Assembly: GCF_036785885.1 (NCBI RefSeq)
Contig: NC_092324.1
Span: 25,967,001 to 26,031,000, forward strand
From: Coffea arabica
Taxonomy: Eukaryota; Streptophyta; Magnoliopsida; Gentianales; Rubiaceae
Length of the DNA: 64,000 nt
Reading direction: 5' to 3'
The first letter of the stretch is position 1. Every line of letters begins with the position of its first letter. Below, one piece after another: positions 1 through 12,883 of this stretch. The position numbers and the translations under genes are program-made. The notes beneath the pieces were generated by a model. It worked only from the letters and a program-made list of their open reading frames with translations, had not been told where the DNA came from and ran no database searches.

Positions 1-1017
1 ATTGTCGAAGTGCTTTGTATATGTTAAATGGATAATTAGGCGAGGGTGTACTTTATCTCACTCGACTTAAGTCCATTCTCTGTTCTTGATTTAATATGTG
101 AGAATACGCCTTATGTTGAGTATCACCCCTTGTGCTGTGTACTGTTGGGGTGAATACATGACTTGAATATTTTGATGAGTACTTTGTTGAGAGGTATCCT
201 TTGTTGAGAGATTGGATATCTCAAGGTTTGGTTCCAACCCGGTTCCAAGGATAGACGGACTATTCGAGCCGACCGGGCCTTGGTCGAAGTTAGTTCTATG
301 CTAACCTTGGGATTTCGTTCTTTGTTAAAGCAAAGTGATTTTGTTTTGCTCGAACTGCTGTGTGCTGTTGGTTGGGCAGCGGGGGTTGATATGGTGAACA
401 GGGAAGTAAATGGAGTCTACGGACTATGAGTATTTTGGTTGATAGAGTGTCAACAGGTGGTCAAGGTGGGAATTGAACTGGCTTTAAAGCCACTTGTATC
501 CTACCATTGTGATGTTACATTTCTATTTATTGATGTGAAATATCTTGGTTTACATGTTTATTTGGATGTGATTTTACGTTTTACCCTGATTATTCACTAA
601 GCATATAGCTTACCCCATTCTATTTGTTTTCCTTAACAATGGCCGACATGGGGAAAGCTCGAGAAGGTGTATAGACTTTAGGTTTATAGAATAGTTGATT
701 TTGCCCTAGTACTTGCTATAAGTTGACTAGTACGATGTATATATTTGTTGTGATGGTTATAGTTAGTAGCTTCTCTAGGGTTTACTTTCTGGTACTAATG
801 GTGTGTATGGCTTGATGTAATAGTTTATACAACTTTTGAAGATGTAATAGTGTAAATAAAACTCTCTTTTGCATGCAGTCTATTTTCTCGTTTTAAGTAT
901 CCAGTCCTGGCGCGAGTTAGGCAGACGATCTACTAAACCCTTTGGTATGCCTCTGGGTACGCCTTTGCTCCTTTTGTAGTCGAGCAAGTTAAGCTCCTTC
1001 ACGTCTTCCATGAGGCA
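1..1017 (+). repeat. Partial LTR of a gypsy-type family, cut by window start
   Basis: No coding potential. It shares ordered blocks with the two complete LTRs at 1023-5305 (reverse) and 27088-31376: a block like GTGTACTTTATCTCACTCGA near 48, GACTATTCGAGCC near 249, TTGTTTTCCTTA near 627 and TCCTGGCGCGAGTTAGGCAG near 905. The same blocks occur in the same order at about 30619, 30759, 31106 and 31305. It is therefore the 3' part of a related LTR. The right border is unclear; it runs up to the reverse LTR at 1023. Assignment to Ty3/gypsy is inferred from the long, gene-free LTR type. Confidence 0.6.
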
Positions 1018-1022
1018 AATAG

Positions 1023-4000
1023 TGTGACGTCCCCACTTCTCCCTAAGGCGAACCAAAGGGTATCCGCGGGACGCCTGCCTAGCTCTCGCCAGGACTCAAG
1101 CAATTTCTGTTCAAGCTTATAGCGGTGCTAAAAGCCCACAACCAGATAATATAATACAATTAGTGCGGAAGCGTTCAAGTTTAACGATATATAACAATCA
1201 CTCAATCCTTACATCGGGTTTCCATAATACAGCCCAAAATATACAATAGCCAAAAGTCTGGACAAAAGAGTTGGAACCCTATTACAAAAGTACACAAAAG
1301 AGAATTTCCTCCAAATCTCATTCCAAGCTCAAATCCTGTTAAGGAAAACAAATCTACAGGGTGAGCAAAACGCTCGTGAGGCCAAGAACACACATGCAAG
1401 CACATTGTTCAAGTAACAATCCCAATTTAACAAATAGAGCAATAATATTGCAATAAATAACAATTCGAGCGGGAAAAGTAAACAGAAACAATTCAAGGAT
1501 ATAGTAGCTCTCAGGAGCTAAGTTCCACTTGCTCTGCTGATGTCATTCGTATACCTTCCCGCGATGACACTCCATCAACCGGGTCAGTATTTCCATTCCG
1601 TAGATCACCACTTACTTCCCTCCGTCCACCGTGCACCTCCCGGGCCCGCAAGACATTTATTAGGCGATACTCCTCGAGTATGCCAAGCAAGACCTCTCAT
1701 TAGGTCGAGTTTCATTATCTCATGGCTCGCCAAAGTTCCCGACCAAGCCCATGCCGGCTCGAGTCCAAGGTCGGCCTATGAGTTTGGGCGTCCCCCATTT
1801 ACATTTGAGAGTCGAGAAGATTCACTCCAACGACGTATGCAACCATAGCATACCATTTCATTTCATTCAATCATTCAATCATCTCATTTTATTCAATTAA
1901 GTCATTCATAATTCATTCATTTCATTTGAATCATGAGTCATTCATTTCAAATAAGAACGAGTACGGTAAAGTACACACTCGCCTCCATTTTCAAAATCTC
2001 CGAACAATCATAACAATTAAGCATGTATCAAGTATTCATACATTTGACACTCAGCAATATAAGTAATGAGGAAGAAATGTCCCTCGGAGCTTTAGGCATT
2101 CACTGGGGGATCCTCTTGAAGGTCCTCTTGTGTGCCTGAGCAATTAACAATGGACTATTACTGATAATCCTCAAACAATGAGGAAGGTCGTACCCTAGTA
2201 CGAACTTAGAAAATATCTCAAAGATCGGCCTAGTTTTCTTTTGAAAATCGAGCTCAAAAGAGTTACAAGACTCGAGTAAATGAATCATCATCCTCAAAAT
2301 CATTGGACGGAAACGAGTGCAAGCAAATAGATCTCAAAACGAATGACCGAAGTCGGAACAGGACGGGTGACATCACAATCCGGCCGGATTCCTGGCCAGA
2401 TTGGAGGCAGAGACCAAACCTCCATTTTTTTCAAATTCCATCACCAATCCGGCCTCCTATCCGGCCAAGAATTGGCCAGATTCAAGGCCGGATTCTGATG
2501 AATAGTTTCCCACGCGGATTTCTTTCAAATGGTCACAATTTTCAATTTTTGGTGTAATCTTTTGAAAAATCATAACTCACTCCCTGATTGTCCAAAATTG
2601 GAAAATTTGGTATCATTGGAAACATCTTTCAAAGTACTAAAAGTTTCTAGAAGACATCTTTCCATGAATTCAAGTGGAAGGCATTCAAATTTTGGCTTGA
2701 AGTTGATAACTTGCGTTATCAAGACAGGTTTAAGTTGGTTTTTGGCCAAATTTGAAAATTCGGCAAAATTCGCTCAATTTGAACTAGCCTTTGAAATTTG
2801 GAACTCTATTAGAGTTGTAATCCAAGTTTAAAATGGAACAAGCGGAATGAGAATTGAAGTTTTGACCACCAAGATATGGTAGTTCAAAGTTACCCAAATT
2901 TCCTTGTTAAACAAGGGTTTTCCAAAATCAAGTCATGAACTTTGGGAGTTTAGTTGATCAATGAAACGGCCTCGGAATAACACCAAAATCAGCAGTATTA
3001 TACTACCATATAAGGGTTATTCCTCTACCAAATTTCATAGATAAATAAGCACGGAAAGTTGGTTAACTAAAACACCCAAGTTTCTAAAATTTCAAGGCAA
3101 AACTGCCTTGTGTACAAAATGTCCTTTTTCTAAGCTTTTGGCCACATCAAATCCTTGCAAACATCGTAAATTTTAGTAGAAAATGTTTATTAAACATCCA
3201 AGATATGTTTGATAGTGATTAACACCAAGAATCTCGAATTAACAAGTCCCAATCGAGTTTAGTAACAATTTTGCCCAAAAGGAGAATTTTCCTTCAAGAA
3301 GTCAGTTTCGAAATACGGCCACAAATCACTCAATTCAACTTGGAATTGGACGGGGTTGCTGGCGTTGGAAAAGAATTTCATTAATCTACATTTTCTCAGA
3401 AGAAACCATTTTCAAAATCCGTCCACAACTAGCTCACATTTGAGCATCAAGTGGTAGTTCGTGTTCTGCCCTGTAGTGAACCAATGAAACAGGACAGCAA
3501 ATTCAAATGAATGGTTTGGCTCACACAAGTGGAACCAAGATGTGAATTTTACACCAATAGAAATCTGGGAATGTCTAGTTTCCAGTGCCACAAATGGCAC
3601 TCGATTTTGACATCGGAGTAAAAAGTTATAGCCGAAACAACAGGACTGCCTGGGCAATCCGGGAAAATTTTCCAGTTCTGCCATACTTTGGAAATCAACA
3701 CATTTGACCAACCAAATCATGTTATTTTTCAACGAAACTTTCTACACTATCCATATAACATATATACATCATAAACAAGCCATTAGAACCTCAAAATTTT
3801 GCACCAAAGTGCAGAACAGGGCAGGGGTAAAATGGTCACTTTTGCTCATTGCACCATCCTTGAGTTTCTATCAATAACCCAACATTATCCCACCAATTTG
3901 AGCATTAAACCAACATTAATATCATCATCAATCATCAAATCAGTCCATCCAACCAAAGTGGGAGTTCATAGAGCCCACACAACAATTTTTCCAACATAAC

Positions 4001-5305
4001 AAGCTACCCATAAGCATGCATAAGCTTAGATGTGCAATACTACTTCCATAAAGTAAGATTAAAGGGTTGATCGTCCATTACCTCTCTTGATGAACTAGAA
4101 CAGAATTTTCGGTCCAATGAATGCCCAAGAAAACCGTGGAAAGCAGCCCTCTTTCTTAGCTTGATGTAATCTCCAAGTACTTATCTAAGAGTGGTTGAAA
4201 TTTGAAGTGAAATGGAGAAGATTTGGTGAAGGAATTAAGATGGAATTGGAGTTGTTTTTCTCCTTTGATGGTTTGGCTGTTGAGAGTGAGGAGAGAAAGA
4301 GAAAAATCTGATGGAACTTGCTTCTTGAAGGTAGCTTAATGGTTAAGTATTGGGTGCACAAAGTCAACCGCAAATAGTGCGCGTGCGCGCGCGTTTTGTG
4401 CTCGATTTCTCTTAAATTTGTTGCACTAGTGCACTAAACCTCTAATGCACTTATATTCAAATAAATATTATTCACTCTTACTTGCCCCTAACTAAGGATC
4501 TAAAGTCCCTCAATTAAATCACGCGTGTGAAAACGCGTATTTCCAATTTAAGCGCGATAACGCGAAATCTCTAAGAAATTCTTATAACGATAGTACCACT
4601 AACTATCACTTGAATACTTAGGCATAAAACACCTATTTTAAGACCATTGTGCAAGCCTCTGATTTTCCAAGCTTATTGTATCCTGGAATCGATTATTGAC
4701 TCCAATCGCGTATTCACTATTTTCACTTAACGAACTTCCAAAAATTAAATTTTGAAACAAGTCACTTTAAAAATATAACTAAGCTATAAATCCATATAAT
4801 TAGGTCTAAAAAGGTTAGAAAATAATATTCAGGGCAATTGGCCAAATAAATAATTAAATGAGCTTGAATTAGGAGTTTAAAATAGATGAATTTTGTGAAT
4901 CTTCACATGAGTCTTGTATTACTTCCTCAGATCTCCAATAAATTTGTATCAGCGTGCCTTTCGGAAAATTATCGACGCGCAAGCGGTATACACTTACTTA
5001 GAACTCATTCACTTTTAATTCCTCAATTAACTTTTCTTTATCTACTATTGATCATTCTTAATTCTCCAATATTAATACACTCCCGATCCAAATATAGCCT
5101 CGAAAACGTGTACTCATTGTTCCGAATGAAATGAAATTTCGAAAGGTGAATTTTCCAACAAAACGCTTTAAAATATAAAAGAGGCTTTGTTCCATATAAA
5201 TGGATTTTTAAATGGTCGAAATAAATAATTCGGAGAAAATGAGTAAATAAATATTTAAGTAAACTTGTAATATTCGATAAATAAGAAAATTTTCGGGTCC
5301 CCACA
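1023..5305 (-). mobile_element. Solo LTR (about 4.3 kb), gypsy-type, reverse orientation
   Basis: The ends read TGTGACGTCCCC on the left and GGGTCCCCACA on the right, so on the minus strand the element starts TGTGGGG and ends CGTCACA. It is flanked by a perfect 5-bp target-site duplication AATAG (1018-1022 and 5306-5310). The minus-strand 3' end carries the motif GTCCTGGCGAGAGCTAGGCAG, also seen in the 27088-31376 element. No gag or pol motif is visible, so it is most simply a solo LTR; a gene-free non-autonomous (LARD-type) element is the alternative. Inside are several ATCCGGCC-type blocks (about 2379-2495) and a GCGCGTGCGCGCGCG run near 4380. Short reading frames in it, such as 1540-1848 or 2303-2557, look like chance. 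Confidence 0.8.
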
Positions 5306-5445
5306 AATAGACCCACTAATGGGTTAGCTCACTACAAGAGATTAGATGATTAGCTACAAAATGTTTAGTTATGAAGCAAAAATCATAGCCTATAATAATG
5401 TATTGACTACAAAACTATAATTAATAGCCAAAAGTTTCAATCTTT

Positions 5446-6416
5446 TGCCTCGGTTGAAAAAGCTCATCAAAACAAACCTAATTATATCACTCAAGAGCAG
5501 TGGAATGATCTTTGCACATACTGGTCAAACCCCAAAATCATAGTAAGAGATCCCTTTAAGTACCTTTTTTTTTATCTATGTCTTACTTTAGTATTCATAA
5601 GTTTGGCCAATTCATCTAATTGGCTAGTTACAATTCCTGTAATACAATGCATTAATATTCTATTGTATTGCTTTGTTTCATAGGCAAGGTGTGCACAAAA
5701 CAAGGAAAATAAAAAAAAAGTTAGCAATATTACACAACCAAGGGTTTGCATCATTTGTTGTAACCCACGAGGAGCTAGTAAATGCTAAGTGATAAATATA
5801 TGTTAATATTGCTATTGTTATATTCTCTAACTATAGTTTCTTTATTTCAAAGTAAGAAAGAATCCAATGATGGTGAAGAAATTGATATGATCACAGTCTT
5901 CAAATATACTCATTATAACGAAACAAAAGGATGGTCAACACCATTGTCAGAGGCAAAATATGTAAGTATACCAAAATTTATTATAAAAAAAGAATAATGG
6001 TTTGTGGTTTTTTTTTAACAAATGCATGTATAGAGTTCCTTAATTAAAATTTTAAGGTTATCTAACATCTTTTGCAGAATGAAATGATAGAACTTTGGGA
6101 AAAATCAATTGAAGAGGGTAATCCTATGTCTCTAGATCAAATCGTTGATTAAGTTCTTGGTAAGAAATCAGGGTATATCAAGGGACTTGGTTATAGTCCA
6201 AAACCAATATCCATGTCATCTGTTTCAATACATGAAGAGAATAAGAAACTTGAAGAAACACTTAAAGAACATCAAGTGGAATGTGAGCTACTAAAAGAGC
6301 GTTTGGAATTGGTAGAAATTAAAATGCATCAAATGTCATCTGTGATGGAAAAGCATGGTAAACTGTTGGAGAAATTTTTTGGGGCCGAATATGCTTCAAT
6401 TTTTGGCAATGGTTAG
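5446..6416 (+). pseudogene. Broken Ptta/En-Spm-type transposase gene (Transposase_24-like)
   Basis: Pieces of the plant Ptta/En-Spm accessory protein family (PF03004-like) are readable. About 5470-5542 gives ITQEQWNDLCTYWSNPKI. A GT donor at 5543 and AG acceptor at 5682-5683 lead to KENKKKVSNIT with a frameshift near 5740. A third piece at about 5850-5961 (EEIDMITVFKYTHYN) ends at GTAAGT. The intron 5962-6077 leads to a last exon from 6078 with ELWEKSIEEGNPMSLDQIV, then GKKSGYIKGLGYSPKP and a C-terminal coiled coil. A TAA at 6150-6152 interrupts the last exon just before that conserved glycine-rich block. The protein normally accompanies CACTA elements, which fits its position 120 bp inside the CACTA left end. 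It cannot make an intact product. Confidence 0.75.
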
Positions 6417-7052
6417 TTTCTTATACTTTGTTGATTTTTTTTGAATTCTTTTATGAAAAAAGAGAAGTTTGAAACATTTCTTGCTTTAGTTTTTAATTTT
6501 TATTACTTTTGAAAAATTTTTATATTTCAGCAAATATATTTTTCATTGTAGCTACTAATTAGCAGATTTGAGAAAGAGATGGGGCTTGGATGCTGAGACG
6601 AACTAGCCATTGTGATTAAGCTTTGGTCTTAATTTTGATAAGGGCTTTTAATAATTCAAGACTCTACTTCTTATAATTTTAGTTTATTTTTACAAATCTT
6701 GGAGCACTTGTATAGAGAATAACTTATTAGTATTCTTCTATGGGTTCAATTGTTTTGAATAATATTATTGGAACTTTGATATTCAGTAGATTCAAATATA
6801 TGTGAAATAGTAGACTTTTTTGTATTATTCAATTTAATTTGTTGTCTTATACCACATTTTATTAAGTTGTATATAATTATCAAGTAAAAAAATTGGTTAC
6901 AAAAAAAAATCACGTAATAGATCATAAACCAACTGCTCAAAAATCGACTACATTTCTTTTAATATCCTGGAATGGTTTAGCAAAAGCTGATCAGTTTAAA
7001 ATTTTCTCTCTCTCTCTCTCTCTAAAAATTTCTTCAGCTTGCTCTACGTTTC

Positions 7053-8729
7053 ATGGCTGCCCTTTAGCCGTCGGCTGAGGGGCAAGGATCTCCTACAGAA
7101 AAAAAATCTTTCTCCCAACTTTTTTCACAACCTTCAACATCTTTTATCCCAATTCGGCAAGCGACTGTCTACAAAGGTGAAGCTGCAGTCATTTTCTCCA
7201 GAGCAGATGCAGAAAAACTTGCGAAGCCATTTCGATGGTCTTTAGTTGGAAAATTCTCTCATGGGAGACCTTCTTTAGAAGATATTCGCAAGTTCGTTGC
7301 TTCATTAAATCTAAAAGACCACATTTTCATTGGCTTGATGGATTACAGGCATGTTCTGATCAAGTGCTCCGCTGAAACAGATTTTAACAGGATTTGGATG
7401 AGAGGGATTTGGCAATTAGTCAAATTTCCAATGCGTGTATTTCGATGGTCCCAGGAATTTCATGTGCTCAAAGAATCCTCTCTGGTTCTAGTTTGGGTTG
7501 AACTTCCAAATTTACCTATCCATTATTTTGATAAACATTCATTGTTTTCCATATTATCTCCAGTAGGAAGACCATTGTTTTTGGATTCGGCAACGGCTGC
7601 TGGGACGCGTCCTAGTGTGGCAAGGGTATGCGTGGAGATCGATGTAGCAAAGCCTGTTTTATCGAGAATCTGGGTGGTGGTTGAAGGAGAAACCGGCTTT
7701 TGGCAAAAAATTGTACCAGATGATATGCCAAGATATTGCTCATCTTGCTAGAGATTGGGTCATTCATCTGAAAACTGCAAGAAGAACTTCATCGATGGTG
7801 GACATCAACACCAAAACAATCAAACCAAAAGGCTTAAGCATGGTTCAAAGCTATCTGGAAATACTCAGCATAAATTAGTCATTACAAATGAATGTAATGA
7901 CATAGAAGCTAAAGATAAATTATCAAAAGAGGGTACAACAGCTCCTGAACAAATGCAAATTTCTGGTGAGAAAGAAGACGAAGGAATTACAACAGCTGTA
8001 AGAAAGGAATCTGAGGGAACTGCTGACAAATGCAACACTGAAGCCAAAGGGAAAGCATCAATGGAATTCAAGTCAGCTACTGAAGAGGCACGACTTACGG
8101 GCGTAATTGAAATTGAAGGAACGTCAATAGGTGCAATGGAATATTCTAGAGCACTTGAGCAAAACGATGCAGTTGCCGATGCTTACGCGGTCAAGGAGGG
8201 AAAAAAAACAGCAGCTTCAAAAACTGATGCACATCCACAGTCGGTTGCTGATGTCGCCATGCATGTCCATAAGGAGCATTCGGTAGTGGAAGACCAATTG
8301 ACAGTTTGCTATGGAAATGATTGTGAGGGGCCACAAACCGACAATTCCAATGGGAATAATTCAGCGGGGCCCCAGCTTATTGAGGAGCATAACTTGGGAT
8401 TAGTTTATAATGAAAGGTCCGACACCACTGAGATAGATAATCTTTATGTCGACTTGCGTGGAGCTGATGATGAAGATTCCAAATCCAATGCGGCTGATGA
8501 AGTAGCTTTGCCAACTAACATAGGAAATTTATCTCCGAGATTGGTTATACCACGTGAGAAGTCGGCTGAGCCATCAATACACACTCTAAACATTGACCAA
8601 TCTGTAGGTGTTCAAATGGATTGCCGACAAGATCGTTTTAAGGGTGTGCGAGCTGGCTTCCCATCCGACAGACAGCTACATTCAGCGACATCATCTCAAA
8701 ACTCTTTCCAGGTTTTTTCTCATGATTAG
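7053..8729 (+). pseudogene. LINE ORF1 (nucleic-acid-binding protein) with two premature TAG codons
   Basis: The frame opened by ATG at 7053 can be read to the stop at 8727-8729 (558 codons), broken only by TAG at 7065-7067 (codon 5) and TAG at 7749-7751. The N-terminal half matches the DUF4283 domain of plant LINE ORF1 proteins (EAAVIFSRADAEKLAKPF, then FRWSQEFHVLKESSLVLVWV at about 7437-7496). A CCHC zinc knuckle follows (CSSC, then GHSSENC at about 7737-7790); the second TAG sits inside the knuckle, between its second Cys and the His. The C-terminal half (about 7800-8729) is low in recognisable domains and acidic. The family protein binds element RNA with ORF2. Both stops are one C-to-T step from CAG. 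Confidence 0.82.
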
Positions 8730-11700
8730 TGGTTTATTTTGGAATATCAGAGGGGTTGCTAAAGCCCCTAATCTAAGAAGATTGATAAATTTAGTTCATG
8801 CTTACCATTTGAAGTTTGTTGTCATTTGTGAACCAAAGTTAGACGTGTCTAAAATTGAGTCCATTCGTCTACGGTTATTATTTGATTATTCCTTTGTTAA
8901 CTTATCGGGTGATATTTGGATATTCTATAGTAGCCCTTTTGTGTGTTCCATTATTGGTAGTTCGGATCAGCATATTTCCATACATGTTCAAAGTTGTTTT
9001 CTTCTCCAATCATCATGTCTTTTGTCCATGCTAAATGTTCATTAGAGGAGCGGTGTGGCTTATGGTGTTCATTATTAAATGACAAGCCTGTTTCACTACC
9101 TTGGTGTATTGGGGGTGACTTTAATGTTATTTTAGCCCCTCACGAAAAACGAGGTGGACGTCCGTTTGCTATAGCGGAAGGAGCGGATTTCATGTCTTTT
9201 ATGGAAGAGGCAGGGGTTTTGGATGTTGGCTTTTCAGGAGCTAGTTTCACGTGGTCTAATAATCGGAGAGGTAGAGCTCGGGTTTCAAAGAGATTGGATA
9301 GATTTTTAATTAATGGGTCTTGTTTGGATCTCTCAGACGTGATTTCTGTACTCCATCTGCCAAGACATCCCTCGGATCATGCACCATTGAAAATTACTTT
9401 TTCTGATCGATCAGACAATAGTCCACGACCTTTCAGATTTTTGAATGTCTGGACAAGCAAACCAGAACTATTGGATGTGATTCGACAGGCTTGGAATCAA
9501 GATGTGAGTAGATCTCCGCTACGTGTTTTGTGCTCTAAATTATTGGCAATGAGGAGGGCTATTCATACATGGAACAAGCAACATTTTGGGAATATATTTG
9601 ATGTTGTACGTTCTGCGGAAGTGGTGGTCAAACAAGCAGAAGAATCGATGGATCAATATGCATCGGAGGAACTTCAGGTTGAGCTCAGTAAGGCTCAGGC
9701 AGAGTTGCGGAATGCATTGTTAATAGAAGAGCAATTTTGGAGCCAAAAAGCTAGGGCAAAATGGCTTAAACAGGGAGATCGCAATTCAAAGTATTTCCAT
9801 GCGGTTGTAAGACAGAGACGGATTAAAGGAATAATACACCGAATCAAATTTAGCATGGACAAAAGACATGATGATTGGAGAAGAACGGAATTTAGGTGGA
9901 CACCAATGCTGATATAGCAACTGAGGCCATATCATATTTCTCTAATCTCTTCACTGGCTATCTTGAGTCGTCTTCTGATATGCGACATATGATTCTGCAC
10001 ATGATATCGGAAGAGGAAAATAGAAAATTGGAAGAAGTGCCTTCGATTGAAGAGATTCATCGAGTCCTGAAGTCAATGGATGGGGATAGTGCTGCTGGCC
10101 CCAATGGCTTCACAGGCAAATTTTTTACATTAGCCTGGGAAATTATTGCCCAAGATGTCTACAAGGCAATTCTCAGCTTTTTCTGTGGGGCAGAGTTGCC
10201 TCGATTTATCACCTCTACCTCAATTGTATTAATTCCAAAAAAGCCAAATCCTCAGGAGTTTTCTCATTATAGGCCAATCAGTCTGTGTAACTTCTTCAAC
10301 AAGTTGTTATCCATGATCTTAGCTGATAGAGTGGCTTCTCTATTGCCCAAAATTATTTCGCCCCAGCAGACAGGCTTTGTGAAGGGCCGTAATATAACAG
10401 AAAATTTTTTGCTAGCACAGGAGGTGGTGTCGGGTATTGGGAAAAAGACTAGAGGTGGTAATGTGGTAATGAAACTGGACATGTCTAAGGTATATGACCG
10501 AGTGGCATGGGATCATATCATTGGTGTTCTCAGGAGATTTGGCTTTGGAGAAAGATTCATTGATTTGGTTTGGCGATTGATCTCCAATGTCTGGTTTTCT
10601 ATCATTATAAATGGGGCATCGCATGGTTTCTTTAAATCTACATGAGGCCTACGTCAGGGTGATCCATTATCGCCTGCTTTATTCATTATAGGAGCTGAGG
10701 TGTTACCTAGAGGATTGAATAATCTTGCTATGCAATCGGGGTTTGTGGGTTTCAAAGTCCACTTTGCATGTCCTACTATAACTCATTTGGCTTTTGCGGA
10801 TGATATTCTAATTTTTTTCAAATGGATCCTCTTATTCTCTAAAGCTTATCATGCAGGTGCTAGATGCATATCAAAGGTGTTCTGGACAATTGATAAATGT
10901 GCTGAAAAGTTGTTACTTAGTACATCCCTCGACATCACCGGCAAGAAAAAAGGTGATTGAACGTCTCACCAAATTTAATTATCAACCATTTCTGATACGT
11001 TATTTGGGATTCCCCCTCTACTTTGGCAGATGTAAATCATCATATTTTGGGGAAGTTTGCCAATCTATCCTAGGGAGAATAAGGTCATGGAAATCAAGGA
11101 TGCTTTCTCTTGGAGGCAAAATAGTTCTAATCAAACATGTGTTGGCAACGACGCCAGTACATCTGTTGTCAGCAGCGGTTATCCCGGGTAAGGTATTTAG
11201 AACTATAGAAAAAGCCTTCTCGACCTTCCTATGGGGGTCATCCTCCGAGGAGTCTAAATTTCACTGGATACGGTGGTCTCAGATGTGCTATCCGGTAGAT
11301 GAGGGAGGAGTTGGTTTCCGGAGGTTACAGGACATCTACACAGCATTCTCATTCAAGCTTTGGTGGAACTTCAGAAAGGGATGCTCGTTGTGGGCTTCGT
11401 TCATGAAAGCTAAGTATTGTAGACTACTACATCCTTGTCAGGTAGAAATCAGGTCAATGGACTCCGCAATCTGGAGAAGGATGGTCAATGTAAGTCGACA
11501 AGTGGAGCTATCTATGCTATGGGATATAAAAAACGGAGCTTGTCATTTTTGGTACGACAATTGGTTGGGAGGGGGTGCCTTGTTTCTCCGTACGACGGTT
11601 GTCTCTAATTTGTCGTTTGGTGATTTTATCATCAATGGACACTGGGATGTGATTAGATTATATCAGACATTGCCGACGGATCTGGTTCCCTCTATTTTAG

Positions 11701-12883
11701 AGCATCCAGTCCCGGAAGACTGGGGTGAAGCTGAAGTCATTTGGATGTCCCAACATCTGGAAACTTCTCTCTAGCTTCGGCATTTCGGGATATTAAGCAA
11801 GCACGAAACAAGTCTATGGTTTTTGATAGCATTTGGCATCCTCAAATCCCACTCAAAATTTCATTCTTCATGTTAAGATTGTTGCTGGAGAGGCTGCCTT
11901 TACCAGATAGGTTATGTAAACTTGGTTTACATTTACCATCAAAGTGTTTCTGCTGTGATTCCGCATCTGAGGAGTCAATTGAACATTTATTTTCCAAAGG
12001 CCATATAGCTTCAACAGTTTGGAATTATTTTGGAGCTTCATGTGGATTGACTTTTCCAGGCTCTTCTTTACACTCCCGTATAGTGGGTTGGTGGTTGCAC
12101 TCATATGATTCAGAGATACAGCGATTCATTGGACGCATTCTTCCCAGTATAGTATGTTGGCAAATTTGGAAAGCAAGAAATAAAGCATTATTTGAGGATG
12201 TCCATATGAGATCGCCCGCCATTTGTCTTGCCATTTCCTTGGAAATCCATACCATTGTGGAAATTTATTTCAAACAAGTTTTCAAGGCTCATTCATTCTA
12301 TCATTTGTATGATTGGCCATATTCATCTCACACTTATGTCACGTACAAACTTGTTCGTTGGGAACCAAAGGAAACTGGTCGGTTTACACTAAATACCAAT
12401 GGCTGTTCTAAGGGTAATCCAGGATTGGGTGGAGGAGGTGGGGTTCTTCGGGATTCACTTGGCATTCCTTTGATTGGTTTTTCGGCATATCTTGGAGAAA
12501 CTACATGTCTAAGTGCGGAGGCCCGGGCTCTTCTTATTGGCATTCAAACATGCATACATAGGGGTTTTGAGAATCTCTATATTCAATCGGATTCTTTGGT
12601 ATTAATTGGAATTCTTCAGAAACGTATTCACTGCCCTTGGAAGATTCGACGAGAGATTAGGCAGATTTGGCAGTTCGTGGAGGATCCTGATCGTTTTTCA
12701 CATTGTTATAGGGAAGCTAACACAGTCGCTGATGCATTGTCCAATGTGAGCGTCTCTCATCCAGAGCATCAACTCAAGTTATACGACTCCTTCCACATGT
12801 TCCCAACTATGGCTCGTGGAGCAATTCGCCTCGACAGATTAGGGATGCCTTCAATTCAGAAAATTAAGCGTATAAAGGGCTGA
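8722..12883 (+). pseudogene. LINE ORF2 (AP endonuclease, reverse transcriptase, RNase H), broken
   Basis: ATG at 8722 overlaps the ORF1 stop by 8 bp, a usual ORF1/ORF2 arrangement. Order of domains: AP-type endonuclease (FWNIRG near 8740, ICEP near 8825, GGDFNVI near 9111, SDHAPL near 9376); reverse transcriptase (AAGPNGF near 10092, YRPISLCN near 10269, KLDMSKVYDRV near 10472, LRQGDPLSP near 10650, FADDI near 10794); zf-RVT region (about 11750-12200); RNase H (about 12380-12760). Breaks: frameshifts near 9000, 9870-9900, 10820 and 11750, and a TGA at 10643-10645 just before the QGDPLSP block. The first RNase H catalytic Asp is Asn (LNTNGCSKGNPG). The protein would have nicked target DNA and copied the element RNA; this copy cannot. 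Confidence 0.88.

Noticed and set aside
1540..1848. 102-codon frame near the window start
   Set aside because: Inside the reverse solo LTR; composition and sequence look non-coding, and no family is recognised.
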